Assembly: GCA_000723505.1 (NCBI GenBank)
Contig: HG934468.1
Coordinates: 124,001-188,000 of the forward strand
Length of the DNA stretch: 64,000 nucleotides
Direction of reading: 5' to 3'
Source of the DNA: Mucinivorans hirudinis
GTDB taxonomy: Bacteria; Bacteroidota; Bacteroidia; Bacteroidales; Rikenellaceae
Under the pieces are notes generated by a model that saw only the letters and a list, made by a program, of their open reading frames with translations, ran no database searches and was not told the DNA's origin. The position numbers were made by a program, and so were the translations under genes. Shown here piece after piece: positions 8,024 through 17,191 of this stretch; the stretch's first letter is position 1, and every line of letters starts with the position of its first letter.

Positions 8024-10174
8024 ATGAAAAGAGCATTAATGTTACTAATCGCGGCAACCACTATTGCCGTAGCACAGCAAAAGCAAATCGACTATGAGGC
8101 AATCAACAGAGGAAGTTTTTATGCGCGCGGTGTTAGTGGGCTGCGCGGAATGAACGATGGCGAGCATTATACCACAATCGGAAACGGAACGATTGTACGC
8201 TGGCGCTATTGGGACGGACAGGTGGCTGACACCATATTCAAAACCTCGGATTACAATCCACTCATACGATTCAGCAACTATCAATTCTCGGATGATGAAT
8301 CCAAGATATTATTTGCGACGGAGCGCGAGGGTATCTATCGACACTCGTCGAAGGCTAATTTTTATATCTTTGACAGAACCGAAAAAAGCTTGAAACCGGT
8401 ATCACAAAAAGGCAAGCAGCAGGAGGCTACCCTTTCGCCAGATGGTCGCAAAGTGGCTTTTGTGCGGGATAACAACTTGTTTATGGTGGATTTGGCAAGT
8501 GGAACAGAGAAGCAAATTACGGGAGATGGGCGTAAGAATGAGGTGATTAACGGAATTCCGGATTGGGTCTACGAGGAGGAGTATGGCTTTAGTCGTGCCT
8601 TTGAGTGGTCGCCATCCTCGGATGCGATTGCCTTCTATCGCTTTGACGAAAGCCGCGTTAAGGAGTATTCGATGAATACTTTTAATGGCAATCTCTATCC
8701 CGTCAATTTCGATTTCAAATACCCCAAGGCGGGCGAAAAGAACTCTATTGTTCAGATTAAGGTCTACCGATTGGAGGGTGGTAAGACCGTTAATGTCGAT
8801 TTGGGAACCGAGTTAGACCAATATATCCCGCGCATTCAATGGACAGGCATAAAGGATGAATTGGCGGTGCACCGACTCAATCGCCTCCAAAATCGTTACA
8901 GCCTGCTCTTTGTCAATGCAAACACGGGCGCCTCTACGGTTATTTACAACGAAAGTTCACCACGCTATATCGAACGGATAGATGACAGCAAATTAACATT
9001 TCTGCCCGATGGCAAGCGCTTTATAGTTCAAAATGAGAATGACGGCTGGATGCACCTCTACCTATATGACCACAAGGGCAAGATGCTCCACCAGATTACC
9101 AAAGGCGAATGGGAGGTTACATCCATTGATGGTGTAGACTTCAAAAACGGCAAGTTGTACTATACCTCGACAGAAACTTCACCCCTCAGACGCGATTTAT
9201 TCGTAGTCGATTTCACCAAACCCAATAGCTTCCGTAGCCGCAAGTGCCTCACCAATCGAGATGGAACATACTCAACGGCAATGAGCAAGGGACAGAAATA
9301 TTATATCAACACTTTTTCTAACTCTACGACCCCGACGCGTGTAACGCTCCATACCTCAAATGGAAGTATGATTCGCGTATTGGAGGATAATGCACGCCTG
9401 AGCGAGAGTCTGCGCGAGTGGGATATGCCCGTGAAGGAGTTTGTGAAAATTCCGGTGAATGGTGTTGTCTTGAATGGTTACATATTGAAACCCAAGAATT
9501 TTGACCCTGCCAAGAAATACCCGCTCTTTATGACTCAGTACAGTGGTCCCGGCTCGCAAAATGTTGCCGACCGCTGGGGAATGGGCTGGGAGGCGGCACT
9601 CTTGAAGGAGGGCTATCTGGTGGCGTGTGTGGATGGACGCGGAACGGGTTTCCGTGGCGAGGATTTCCGCAAGTGCACCTATCGCGAGTTGGGAAAGTAC
9701 GAGACCGAAGACCAAATAGCTGCTGCTAAGTGGTTTGCCGAACAATCCTATATCGATGGCAAACGTATCGGCATATATGGGTGGAGCTTCGGCGGATTTA
9801 TGGCGCTGAACTGCATTTTGAAGGGGGCAGATATTTTTGCGGTGGCAGTTTCGGTTGCTCCCGTTACGAATTGGCGCTACTACGACACAATATATACCGA
9901 AGTTTATAACGGTCTGCCACAGGACAATCCCCAAGGGTATGACAACAACAGCCCCATTAATTTTGCCGACAAACTCCGCGGCAAATTACTCTTGGCACAC
10001 GGCTCGGCAGATGATAATGTCCACATTCAGAACTCTTATGAGATGGTAGAGGCTTTTGTGCAAGCGGGCAAAGATTTCGAGTGGGTAATTTATCCCGACA
10101 AAGACCACGGAATGGGCAGCTCGCATAATCACCTGATTCGCAAGGCTATTGATTTTGTAAAGCGGAATCTGTAG
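8024..10174 (+). CDS. Dipeptidyl peptidase IV, S9 family
   Basis: 716 residues with a signal peptide (MKRALMLLIAATTIAVAQ). An N-terminal beta-propeller (about 30-460; SPDGRKVAFVRDNNLFMVD, FEWSPSSDAIAFYRFDE) precedes an alpha/beta hydrolase domain. The nucleophile is Ser588 in GWSFGG; the acid is in HGSADDNVH and the base His in DKDHGMG. The double-Glu motif of DPP IV appears as YEEEYGF. It should release X-Pro dipeptides from peptides in the periplasm or at the surface, as its homologs do in peptide-fermenting Bacteroidales. The length is normal for the family. It stands 63 bases after the TPM gene. Confidence 0.93.
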   Translation: MKRALMLLIAATTIAVAQQKQIDYEAINRGSFYARGVSGLRGMNDGEHYTTIGNGTIVRWRYWDGQVADTIFKTSDYNPLIRFSNYQFSDDESKILFATEREGIYRHSSKANFYIFDRTEKSLKPVSQKGKQQEATLSPDGRKVAFVRDNNLFMVDLASGTEKQITGDGRKNEVINGIPDWVYEEEYGFSRAFEWSPSSDAIAFYRFDESRVKEYSMNTFNGNLYPVNFDFKYPKAGEKNSIVQIKVYRLEGGKTVNVDLGTELDQYIPRIQWTGIKDELAVHRLNRLQNRYSLLFVNANTGASTVIYNESSPRYIERIDDSKLTFLPDGKRFIVQNENDGWMHLYLYDHKGKMLHQITKGEWEVTSIDGVDFKNGKLYYTSTETSPLRRDLFVVDFTKPNSFRSRKCLTNRDGTYSTAMSKGQKYYINTFSNSTTPTRVTLHTSNGSMIRVLEDNARLSESLREWDMPVKEFVKIPVNGVVLNGYILKPKNFDPAKKYPLFMTQYSGPGSQNVADRWGMGWEAALLKEGYLVACVDGRGTGFRGEDFRKCTYRELGKYETEDQIAAAKWFAEQSYIDGKRIGIYGWSFGGFMALNCILKGADIFAVAVSVAPVTNWRYYDTIYTEVYNGLPQDNPQGYDNNSPINFADKLRGKLLLAHGSADDNVHIQNSYEMVEAFVQAGKDFEWVIYPDKDHGMGSSHNHLIRKAIDFVKRNL

Positions 10175-10181
10175 AAGTTGC

Positions 10182-10201
10182 CACCTCCTGCTTGGGAGGT
10201 G
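10182..10201 (+). terminator. Hairpin after the dipeptidyl peptidase gene
   Basis: CACCTCC-TGCTTG-GGAGGTG, a 7-bp stem eight bases past the stop codon. No T run follows, so it is either a weak terminator or an RNA-stabilising hairpin. Confidence 0.4.
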
Positions 10202-10222
10202 ATGCTTGCCGCCCTCTGGTGA

Positions 10223-10244
10223 GTATTAACTCGGCATTAAATAA
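10223..10244 (+). repeat. 22-bp dispersed repeat, single copy
   Basis: GTATTAACTCGGCATTAAAT plus AA. The exact reverse complement occurs at 55089-55110 and a 20/22 match at 54937. There is no partner arm nearby here. It sits between the peptidase gene and the hydrogenase-like gene. Confidence 0.7.
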
Positions 10245-10322
10245 CTGTTGCCACCTTTGATAGCAAAGATAGAAATATTTTAGTCAATTAGCCCCCCCTC
10301 CTCCAGATTCCCGATAAAAACT

Positions 10323-11957
10323 ATGAAAGGTATAATCAATATTGCGGAGCATAATTGCTCGGATTGCTATAGATGCGTGAAGGCGTGCAACATTAAGGCT
10401 ATTTCAGTCAGGGCGAACGAGGCGAAGATTTGTGAGAGTGAATGTACCCGCTGCGGAGAGTGCCTTGAGGTGTGTCCGCACGATATGATTGAGCTCAGGG
10501 ACGATGTAGAGTATGTAAAGCGGCTTATCAAGCGCAATGAACGGGTGGCTGTTTCGCTCCATTGGTCGTGGAACTCGGAGTTTGCGGGCATAGAGGATTT
10601 TCGTATGGTGGAGGCGCTTAAACTATTGGGATTCACAAATGTAAGCGAAATGTTGCTCGGCTCGGAATATTACGAGGAGTGCTTGGTGCAGAAGCTCTAC
10701 AATGAACCTAAATCATATTTTGGCATTGAATGCCCCGTTGTTGTGCGACTAGTCACGATGCACTACCCCCACTTAGTCGAAAACCTGCCACCCATTGCCC
10801 ACCCCGCCGTACTCCACGGCAGGATGTTGCGCCAATGGTTTGGTGCGGATTGTAGGGTGGTGCATATCACACCTTGTGTGGCGATGAAGCCACAGGACGC
10901 TGATGAGGGTGAGATTGATGCAGTGCTTACCTTCAGTGAGCTACGCCAGTGGATGTGGGACGAGGGGGTGGAATTCGACTTTATCCCGGGTAACGAAAAC
11001 TACCATTTTGAACCCTACAAAGCTACCCATCGTCGCGGGGTTGTGGTCGAGAATATGTTCAACAGAATAATACTCAGCGGATTCAAACGAACAACAAAGA
11101 CGCTGGAACAGGCGGCACTGCTACCCGAAAGAATGGTTACGGAGCTGTGGAGTTGCTCGGGCGGGTGCTTGGAGAGTACGGGTGCTACGGATGGGGTGCC
11201 TCTGGTTATCAAGGAACTAGAGCAGAGGATACGAAAATATGATAACCACGGTGGATACTCTCTACCGCGCGTGAGTGAGAGGGGAGATTATGCTGTTTTA
11301 GAGATGGTTTCAAGCAATGTTGCCGAATCTCAAATTGAGCAGGCGCTTCAAAACATTGGGAAATTTCGCCCCTCGGACTACTATAATTGCAGCGCGTGCG
11401 GCTATGACAGCTGCCGTGACTTTGCGCTGGCAATTGTCAAAGGAAAAGCGGAGCAAGAAATGTGCGTGTCGTATAGCCGTAATTTGGCGCAAAAGAAGTT
11501 TACGACACTGCTCTCCAAAATGCCTTCGGGAGTGATGCTGGCGGATCACAACCTCCGTATAATAGAGGCTAACAGTAAGATAGCCGATATTTTGGGTGCA
11601 GAGGCGCAGTTGATTTTCGGTGCAAATCAAGGTATGCGCGGGGCTGACCTCGAGAAGTTGATAACATTTACGCCTTTAATTTCCGGCTGCTTAGCGTGGA
11701 ACAAGGATGTCACCGACGAACAGGTGCAAATTGGAGAGCAGATATATCGCGTGTCAGCATTTTCGGTTGAACCTCACAGGGTTGTATGCGTGGTGGTGAA
11801 TCAGGCGAAAAATAGCGGTTACATTTCTGAACAGGCAGCGACAATGGCGCGTGAGGCGATAGCGGAAAATTTGGAGGCGGTGCAGAAAATTGCACACCTG
11901 CTTGGCGAGACTGCCTCGCGGACAGAAGCGGTCATTAATTCCATAATTAAGTGGTGA
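10323..11957 (+). CDS. Sensory FeFe-hydrogenase-like Fe-S protein with PAS domain
   Basis: 544 residues, no signal peptide. Two ferredoxin clusters: Cys12/15/18/22 and Cys41/44/47/51. A hydrogenase large-subunit-like domain follows (about 75-330) with L2-like ITPCVAMKP and L3-like SCSGGC, but the L1 motif TSCCP of active enzymes is reduced to IECPVVV. Next comes a further Fe-S module (NCSACGYDSC, near residue 355) and a PAS domain (about 395-470). This matches proteins described as sensory or HsfB-like relatives of FeFe hydrogenases, thought to sense redox state or hydrogen. Relatives I recall sit next to a SpoIIE-type phosphatase; none is here, and the next gene is hutI. Catalytic hydrogen turnover is unlikely. 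Confidence 0.8.
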   Translation: MKGIINIAEHNCSDCYRCVKACNIKAISVRANEAKICESECTRCGECLEVCPHDMIELRDDVEYVKRLIKRNERVAVSLHWSWNSEFAGIEDFRMVEALKLLGFTNVSEMLLGSEYYEECLVQKLYNEPKSYFGIECPVVVRLVTMHYPHLVENLPPIAHPAVLHGRMLRQWFGADCRVVHITPCVAMKPQDADEGEIDAVLTFSELRQWMWDEGVEFDFIPGNENYHFEPYKATHRRGVVVENMFNRIILSGFKRTTKTLEQAALLPERMVTELWSCSGGCLESTGATDGVPLVIKELEQRIRKYDNHGGYSLPRVSERGDYAVLEMVSSNVAESQIEQALQNIGKFRPSDYYNCSACGYDSCRDFALAIVKGKAEQEMCVSYSRNLAQKKFTTLLSKMPSGVMLADHNLRIIEANSKIADILGAEAQLIFGANQGMRGADLEKLITFTPLISGCLAWNKDVTDEQVQIGEQIYRVSAFSVEPHRVVCVVVNQAKNSGYISEQAATMAREAIAENLEAVQKIAHLLGETASRTEAVINSIIKW

Positions 11958-12066
11958 AAAAGAATTAATTGTACATTTTTAATGGGGTACTTTTAATGGA
12001 ACTGTTTTTATTTTTCCCCACTTAAATAGAGGTCGGATTGATACCTTGAACAAAAAACATAATGCT

Positions 12067-13278
12067 ATGATTATAACCAACATAAAAGGGATTGTCGGAT
12101 GTTGGCAAGCCGATTGTGAGAGGGTTGCCGGAGCGGAGATGGCACAAATTCCAATCGTAGAGAATGGTTATCTGATTGTCGAAGAGGGTGTTGTGCACGA
12201 TTTTGGCTCAATGGACAACTTTCCCTTTGAGCGTGAGGACTTTGATGCAACTGGCAGGTATCTCCTCCCCGCTTTCTGTGACAGCCACACCCACCTTATT
12301 TATGCAGCCCCTCGTGCGAGTGAGTGGGTAGACCGAATCAAGGGCCTTAGCTATGAGGATATTGCGCGTCGCGGTGGTGGTATACTCAACTCCGTAGATG
12401 CACTCCGTGCCAAGAGCGAAGAGGAGTTATATGCCGACGCACTGTGCCGCGTGGCGGAAATTCGCCAAACGGGCACAGGTGCTGTTGAGATAAAGAGCGG
12501 ATATGGTCTTGATTTAGAGAATGAGCTAAAGATGTTACGCGTGGCGGCAAGGCTCAGAGAGTCCACCGACCTCACAATTCGCACCACCCTGCTTGCCGCC
12601 CACGCCGTGCCACGCGAATATCAGGGTAACAGAGAGGGGTATGTCGATTATATTATTAGAGATATAATACCTTCGGTTGCCGCTCAGGGTATTGCCGACT
12701 ATGTCGATGTCTTTTGCGACGAGGGTTTCTTTACGGTTGCCGATACGGAGCGCATTCTTGATAAGGCACTTCAATATGGCATCAGGGGTAAAATTCACTC
12801 CAATGAGCTGGCAGCAATCGGAGGTGTGGAGCTTGCCTGCACCAAGGGTTGTCTCTCGGCAGACCACTTAGAGAGGATGAACCAAGCCGCTTTCGAAGCC
12901 TTTGCCCGCTCGCCACAAACTATGCCCACGGCACTGCCTGCCGCCTCCTTCTTTTTGGGCATCCCCTACACCCCCATCCGCGGGATGATTGACCGAGGGT
13001 TAGCTGTGGCTTTAGCTTCTGACTTCAACCCGGGGAGCGCCCCGAGCGGAAATATGCAATTCGTCGGCACATTGGCTTGCACACAGGCATCAATGCTTCC
13101 TACGGAGGCACTAACCGCCTCTACGCTCAATTCGGCAGCCGCAATGGGGCTTAGCCACAGCCACGGTGCAATTAGGCGTGGAGCACCCGCAGCACTGCTT
13201 ATCACCAAGATTATGCCCTGTTTAGACTATCTTTACTATAATTTCGGGAGCAACAACATTGCCCACACGCTTTTGTAG
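12067..13278 (+). CDS. hutI: Imidazolonepropionase (histidine degradation)
   Basis: 403 residues from ATG 12067 (MIITNIKGIV); a TTG seven codons earlier is less likely. It hydrolyses imidazolone-5-propionate to formiminoglutamate, the third step of histidine breakdown. It has the amidohydrolase fold with metal motif SHTHLIY near residue 74, EIKSGYGLD, LAAHAVP, the FCDEGFF and KIHSNEL strands, and ASDFNPGSAP with the metal Asp. No hutH, hutU or ftcD lies in this window, so the rest of the pathway must be elsewhere if present. Confidence 0.93.
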   Translation: MIITNIKGIVGCWQADCERVAGAEMAQIPIVENGYLIVEEGVVHDFGSMDNFPFEREDFDATGRYLLPAFCDSHTHLIYAAPRASEWVDRIKGLSYEDIARRGGGILNSVDALRAKSEEELYADALCRVAEIRQTGTGAVEIKSGYGLDLENELKMLRVAARLRESTDLTIRTTLLAAHAVPREYQGNREGYVDYIIRDIIPSVAAQGIADYVDVFCDEGFFTVADTERILDKALQYGIRGKIHSNELAAIGGVELACTKGCLSADHLERMNQAAFEAFARSPQTMPTALPAASFFLGIPYTPIRGMIDRGLAVALASDFNPGSAPSGNMQFVGTLACTQASMLPTEALTASTLNSAAAMGLSHSHGAIRRGAPAALLITKIMPCLDYLYYNFGSNNIAHTLL

Positions 13279-13327
13279 TATGAGGACAAAGTCTGTGGGA
13301 GGAGCTAGAATATTTCAATATTATTTG

Positions 13328-13335
13328 TATCTTTG
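13328..13335 (+). promoter_or_regulatory. Putative -7 box of the moxR-bat operon
   Basis: TATCTTTG matches TAnnTTTG about 97 bases before the moxR ATG. No TTTG is seen at the expected -33 distance. It would imply a leader of about 90 nt. Confidence 0.4.
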
Positions 13336-13431
13336 CGCGCCGTTTGGGGTGAGAAAATTGTGTTGAAAACATACAATAAACTTTTACCTGTGAACGTTGT
13401 AAAATACATAACTCAAAAAGTCATAATAACA

Positions 13432-14433
13432 ATGTCGGAATCAACCGCTAATATCAAGGAGCTGAACGATAAGATTCAGCAAAAGAGTGCATTTGTCGAT
13501 ATTCTCGCAATGGAGATGGGCAAGGTAATCGTCGGTCAGAAACATTTGGTGGAGAGCCTTATGATTGGGCTTCTAAGCAATGGACACATCCTGCTGGAGG
13601 GTGTGCCAGGGCTGGCAAAGACCCTTGCTATCAATACGCTGGCTCAGGCGATTGACGCAAAGTTCAGCCGCATCCAGTTTACCCCCGACCTTCTACCTGC
13701 CGACCTGACGGGTACGTTGATTTACAGCCAAAAGAACGAAAATTTTTCTGTAAAGAAGGGTCCCATCTTCGCAAACTTTGTGTTGGCAGACGAAATCAAC
13801 CGCTCGCCGGCAAAAGTGCAATCAGCACTGTTGGAGGCGATGCAGGAGCGTCAGGTTACAATCGGCGACCAGACCTACAAGCTGCCTCAGCCTTTCCTTG
13901 TTATGGCAACGCAAAACCCGCTGGAGCAAGAGGGTACATATCCGCTGCCCGAGGCACAGGTAGACCGTTTTATGTTGAAAGTTAAAATCGGTTACCCGAC
14001 ACGGGCAGAGGAGCGTCAAATCATCCGTATGAATATGATGGGAGCGGAGTTTCCCAGTGCAAGCAAAGTGATTACGCCTGAGGAGATTATCAAGGCGCGT
14101 GAGGTGGTGGAGCAGGTCTATATGGACGAGAAGATTGAGCGTTATATTGTTGATATTGTATTCGCAACGCGCGAGCCAAAGGAGTATGGTCTCGAAAAAT
14201 TGGCTGTGATGATTGGCTATGGCTGTTCGCCACGTGCCTCGATTTCGTTGGCTAAGGCATCCAAGGCTTATGCCTTTATCAAGCGTCGCGGTTATGTCAT
14301 CCCCGAGGATGTGCGTGCGGTTTGCTATGACGTTCTGCGCCACCGTATCGGATTGACCTACGAGGCTGAGGCTGAGAACCTCACCACTGAAGATATTATT
14401 ACCGAAATATTGAATACGGTTGAAGTACCTTAA
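13432..14433 (+). CDS. moxR: MoxR-family AAA+ ATPase
   Basis: 333 residues from ATG 13432 (MSESTANIKEL). Walker A GVPGLAKT at residues 57-64, Walker B VLADEINR, sensor-like MATQNPLEQEGTYPLPEAQ and arginine-finger region VDRFMLK. MoxR ATPases act as chaperones with von Willebrand factor A (VWA) proteins, and here the partners follow directly (DUF58, BatA, BatB). It is the first gene of the Bat operon, which in Bacteroides fragilis is linked to aerotolerance. A 137-base gap filled by an inverted repeat array separates it from the DUF58 gene. Confidence 0.93.
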   Translation: MSESTANIKELNDKIQQKSAFVDILAMEMGKVIVGQKHLVESLMIGLLSNGHILLEGVPGLAKTLAINTLAQAIDAKFSRIQFTPDLLPADLTGTLIYSQKNENFSVKKGPIFANFVLADEINRSPAKVQSALLEAMQERQVTIGDQTYKLPQPFLVMATQNPLEQEGTYPLPEAQVDRFMLKVKIGYPTRAEERQIIRMNMMGAEFPSASKVITPEEIIKAREVVEQVYMDEKIERYIVDIVFATREPKEYGLEKLAVMIGYGCSPRASISLAKASKAYAFIKRRGYVIPEDVRAVCYDVLRHRIGLTYEAEAENLTTEDIITEILNTVEVP

Positions 14434-14569
14434 TTGTGATTTGTGATTCGTGATTTGTGATTCGTGATTTAGGACTTGTAGGACTTGTAGGACTTGTAGG
14501 TCAGCTCTAAAAATCACAAATCACAAATCACAAATCACAAATCACAAAACACAAATCACGAATCACAAC
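14434..14569. repeat. Inverted heptamer array with nonamer core (copy A)
   Basis: It fills the whole moxR-DUF58 gap. The left arm (14434-14470) is TTGTGAT/TTGTGATTCGTGA words; the right arm (14512-14569) is their complement, AAATCAC words. The last 19 bases of the right arm pair exactly with part of the left. Between them AGGACTTGT occurs three times in tandem (14471-14497), ending in GACTTGTAGGTC (14491-14502), the complement of a core also found at 38395 and 55129. It is not coding. Confidence 0.85.
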
Positions 14570-14570
14570 T

Positions 14571-15446
14571 ATGGAGGAAGATATCATAAAAAAAGTCCGC
14601 AAGATCGAGATTAAGACGCGCGGACTGTCTAACGATATATTTGCGGGGAAGTACCACTCGGCTTTCAAGGGGAGAGGTATGGCTTTCAGCGAGGTACGGG
14701 AGTATCGCTTGGGTGATGATATTCGCGATATCGACTGGAATGTTACCGCGCGAACGAGTAATCCCCATATCAAAGTTTTTGAGGAGGAGCGAGAACTTAC
14801 TCTGATGTTGCTCGTTGATGTGAGTGGTAGTCGTATGTTCGGCACGCGCGAAAGGCTCAAAAAGAGCCTCGCAACGGAAATGGCGGCTGTACTCGCCTTC
14901 TCGGCAGCGCAGAATAACGACAAAATTGGCTGCATCTTCTTCTCGGACAAGATAGAAAAGTATGTGCCACCGAAAAAGGGTAAGCAGCACGTGTTGCGCA
15001 TTATCAGCGACTTGGTCGATTTCAAGCCTGAAAGCACAGGCACGGATTTGGGCTTGGCACTCAAATTCTTCTCCAATGTGATAAAGAAGAGGTGCACGGC
15101 ATTTGTAATATCCGATTTTATGGATGTTACGGCAGATAAGGCTAATTTCGAGGATGCACTCAAAATTGCCGCCTCCAAGCACGATGTTGTAGGATTGCGA
15201 CTCTATGACGAGCGGGAGGCGGAGTTGCCAAACGTGGGAATTATAGAGTTAAAGGATGCTGAAAGCGGTGAAAAACAGTGGGTTGATACCGCCTCGCGTC
15301 GTGTGCGAGAGGATTATCACAGAAATTGGCAACACAGGAGTGCGGTTATCGACAATGTACTGACAAAGAACCGTGTTGATAGCGTAAATGTTGCCACCGA
15401 CCAGGACTATGTTATTGCACTGATGCGACTATTCAAAATGCGTTAA
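14571..15446 (+). CDS. DUF58 protein of the Bat operon
   Basis: 291 residues, cytosolic. It carries the DUF58 signature: GRGMAFSEVREYRLGDDIRDIDWNVTAR (cited from about residues 36-63 in pieces), followed by a VWA-like LLVDVSGS near residues 80-87 with a DxSxS metal site. DUF58 proteins almost always follow moxR and are thought to join MoxR to the membrane VWA proteins BatA and BatB. Its stop lies one base before the next ATG. Confidence 0.9.
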   Translation: MEEDIIKKVRKIEIKTRGLSNDIFAGKYHSAFKGRGMAFSEVREYRLGDDIRDIDWNVTARTSNPHIKVFEEERELTLMLLVDVSGSRMFGTRERLKKSLATEMAAVLAFSAAQNNDKIGCIFFSDKIEKYVPPKKGKQHVLRIISDLVDFKPESTGTDLGLALKFFSNVIKKRCTAFVISDFMDVTADKANFEDALKIAASKHDVVGLRLYDEREAELPNVGIIELKDAESGEKQWVDTASRRVREDYHRNWQHRSAVIDNVLTKNRVDSVNVATDQDYVIALMRLFKMR

Positions 15447-15447
15447 T

Positions 15448-16404
15448 ATGAAAAAGTCATTATCAATCATAATTATTGCTCTAATCTGCTCCTTTGTTGC
15501 GGCTCAACAGCATCCGGTGGTAAAGAGCCGTTTAGTTACCGACACCATTATGCTCGGCGACCAGGTGGTTATGGAGGTGGATATTGCAAAGGATATTGCT
15601 GCCGAAATTCAAATCCCTCAGTTCGAGAAGGGTGTGCTCACCGATAAGGTTGAGATTCTCGGCACGCCACGCATTGATACCATCAGCCGCGATGGACGCA
15701 ATGTTACGGTTCGTTTGACCTATACCCTCACCTCGTTCGATGCGGGAATATATCAGATTGCCGGCTTCCCCATTGTAGTCGAGGGGCGCGGGATGAACGA
15801 CACGGTACGCTCGGCGGGTATGATGCAGCTTGTTGTGCAAACGTTTGATATTGATACTACTAAGATGCAGATTGCCGATATTAAACAACCTCTCGGTACT
15901 CCCATTACTTGGGCTGAAATTAAGGATGTTGTGCTGTGGTCTTTGGCGGGGGCACTGCTGTTGGCGGTGGTTATATACTTTGTAATCAGATTTGTGAAGA
16001 GTCGTAGGCGCGAGGTTACGGCTAAACTAAACGAACCGCCACACATAACGGCTATTCGAGAATTGATGAAAGTTCACAGCGAGAAACTTCCACAGGCGGG
16101 CAAATATAAAGAGTACTATTCTCGAGTTACCGACACTTTGCGTACATACATAGAGAGTCGCTACGAAATTGGCGCAATGGAGATGACCACGCCCGAGATT
16201 ATAGCATCACTCGATGAGGTTAATGATGACAAACTTATCAATAAACTCAGAGAGCTATTCTCGTTGGCTGACCTGGTAAAATTTGCTAAATGGACACCGA
16301 CTATTGAGGAGTGCGAAGAGGGTTATCAAACTGCATATTACTACGTTGAGCAGACAAAAATTATTATCGTTAATCCAGAAACACCGGCAGAACAAGATGC
16401 GTAA
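15448..16404 (+). CDS. BatD-like membrane protein of the Bat operon
   Basis: 318 residues. Signal peptide (about 1-20), an extracytoplasmic beta domain of about 130 residues, a membrane helix near 167-187 (VVLWSLAGALLLAVVIYFVI), then a helical cytoplasmic domain. The layout is that of the unnamed gene between DUF58 and batA in other Bacteroidales and resembles a shortened BatD. Its stop overlaps the start of the next gene. Function is unknown; being part of the MoxR/VWA complex is inference from position. Confidence 0.75.
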   Translation: MKKSLSIIIIALICSFVAAQQHPVVKSRLVTDTIMLGDQVVMEVDIAKDIAAEIQIPQFEKGVLTDKVEILGTPRIDTISRDGRNVTVRLTYTLTSFDAGIYQIAGFPIVVEGRGMNDTVRSAGMMQLVVQTFDIDTTKMQIADIKQPLGTPITWAEIKDVVLWSLAGALLLAVVIYFVIRFVKSRRREVTAKLNEPPHITAIRELMKVHSEKLPQAGKYKEYYSRVTDTLRTYIESRYEIGAMEMTTPEIIASLDEVNDDKLINKLRELFSLADLVKFAKWTPTIEECEEGYQTAYYYVEQTKIIIVNPETPAEQDA

Positions 16405-17092
16405 TCTATCTATTATATTATTGTTATTGCCTTTGGCTGCTTTTGCACAGAAGGAGCGGAGTGATGTACGCACAGGTAATAAGCTCTACGACAAGGGCAA
16501 ATACCCCGAGGCGGAGGTGGAGTACAAGCGCGCTTTGGAGAAGAACATAAACTCGTATGAGGCAAATTTCAACCTTGCCGGTGCCCTCTACAAGCAGGGA
16601 CGGTATGAGGATGCCATCTCGATTCTGCAAAAAACGGCTCAGGATGGCTCAGACCTCGAAAATCAATCGAAGGCACTCTACAATCTTGGCAATAATCTCT
16701 TGAAATTACGTAAGTTAGACGAGTCGATAGAGAGCTATAAAAGTGCACTGAGAATCAACCCTACAGATGTGCAGGCAAAGTTCAACTTGGCTTATGCTCA
16801 GAAACTTAAACAGGAAGACGAGAATAAGGATAAAAACCAAGACCAGAACCAAGACCAAAATCAAGACCAAAATAACCAAGACCAGAATCAAGACCAGAAC
16901 CAAAATCAGGACAAGCAGGACGACAAACAGGATAAGAAAGACGACAAACAGAATCAACAGCAGCCACCGCCACAAAAGTCCGAGGCTGAGCGTATGTTGA
17001 AGGCGATTCAGGCAGCCGAAGATAACACGAAGAAGAAGGTAGACGAACAAAAAGTCCAAGTCGTGGGTAAGCAGCAGGGCAAACAATGGTAG
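16397..17092 (+). CDS. batC: TPR protein, BatC-like
   Basis: 231 residues from ATG 16397, which overlaps the previous stop; a longer frame upstream would lie inside that gene. Signal peptide (about 1-17), two or three TPR repeats (about 25-125; YEANFNLAGALYKQGRYEDA, ALYNLGNNLLKLRKLDESI), then a strongly biased Gln/Asp/Asn/Lys linker of about 55 residues built from QDQN units, ending in a short helical part. This is the BatC architecture. In the usual Bat order batC follows batB, whereas here it precedes batA, so the gene appears relocated. The low-complexity DNA (16838-16950) is prone to length change. Confidence 0.75.
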   Translation: MRNLSIILLLLPLAAFAQKERSDVRTGNKLYDKGKYPEAEVEYKRALEKNINSYEANFNLAGALYKQGRYEDAISILQKTAQDGSDLENQSKALYNLGNNLLKLRKLDESIESYKSALRINPTDVQAKFNLAYAQKLKQEDENKDKNQDQNQDQNQDQNNQDQNQDQNQNQDKQDDKQDKKDDKQNQQQPPPQKSEAERMLKAIQAAEDNTKKKVDEQKVQVVGKQQGKQW

Positions 17093-17098
17093 ATTTTT

Positions 17099-17189
17099 TT
17101 GTGATTTGTGATATGTGATACTGTGATTTGCCATACAGCAATTTACTTTATAATAAATATCACAAATCACAGTATCACAAATCACAAGA
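17099..17189. repeat. Inverted heptamer array (copy B)
   Basis: The batC-batA gap. Left arm 17099-17130 (TTGTGATTTGTGATATGTGA...) and right arm 17158-17189 pair over about 26 bases with one mismatch, around an A/T-rich 27-base loop. It uses the same GTGATTT/AAATCAC words as copies A, D and E but lacks the nonamer core. Confidence 0.8.
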
Positions 17190-17191
17190 AT

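Noticed and set aside
7621-8061. Minus-strand Pro-rich frame opposite the TPM gene
   Set aside because: It is the shadow of the Gly-rich tail of the plus-strand gene.
14434-14569. CRISPR array
   Set aside because: Units are 7 and 9 bases with no unique spacers, arranged as inverted arms, and no cas genes are present.
16715-17185. Minus-strand hydrophobic Leu/Val/Ile-rich frame
   Set aside because: It is the complement of the QDQN tract and spans an inverted repeat; no independent support.
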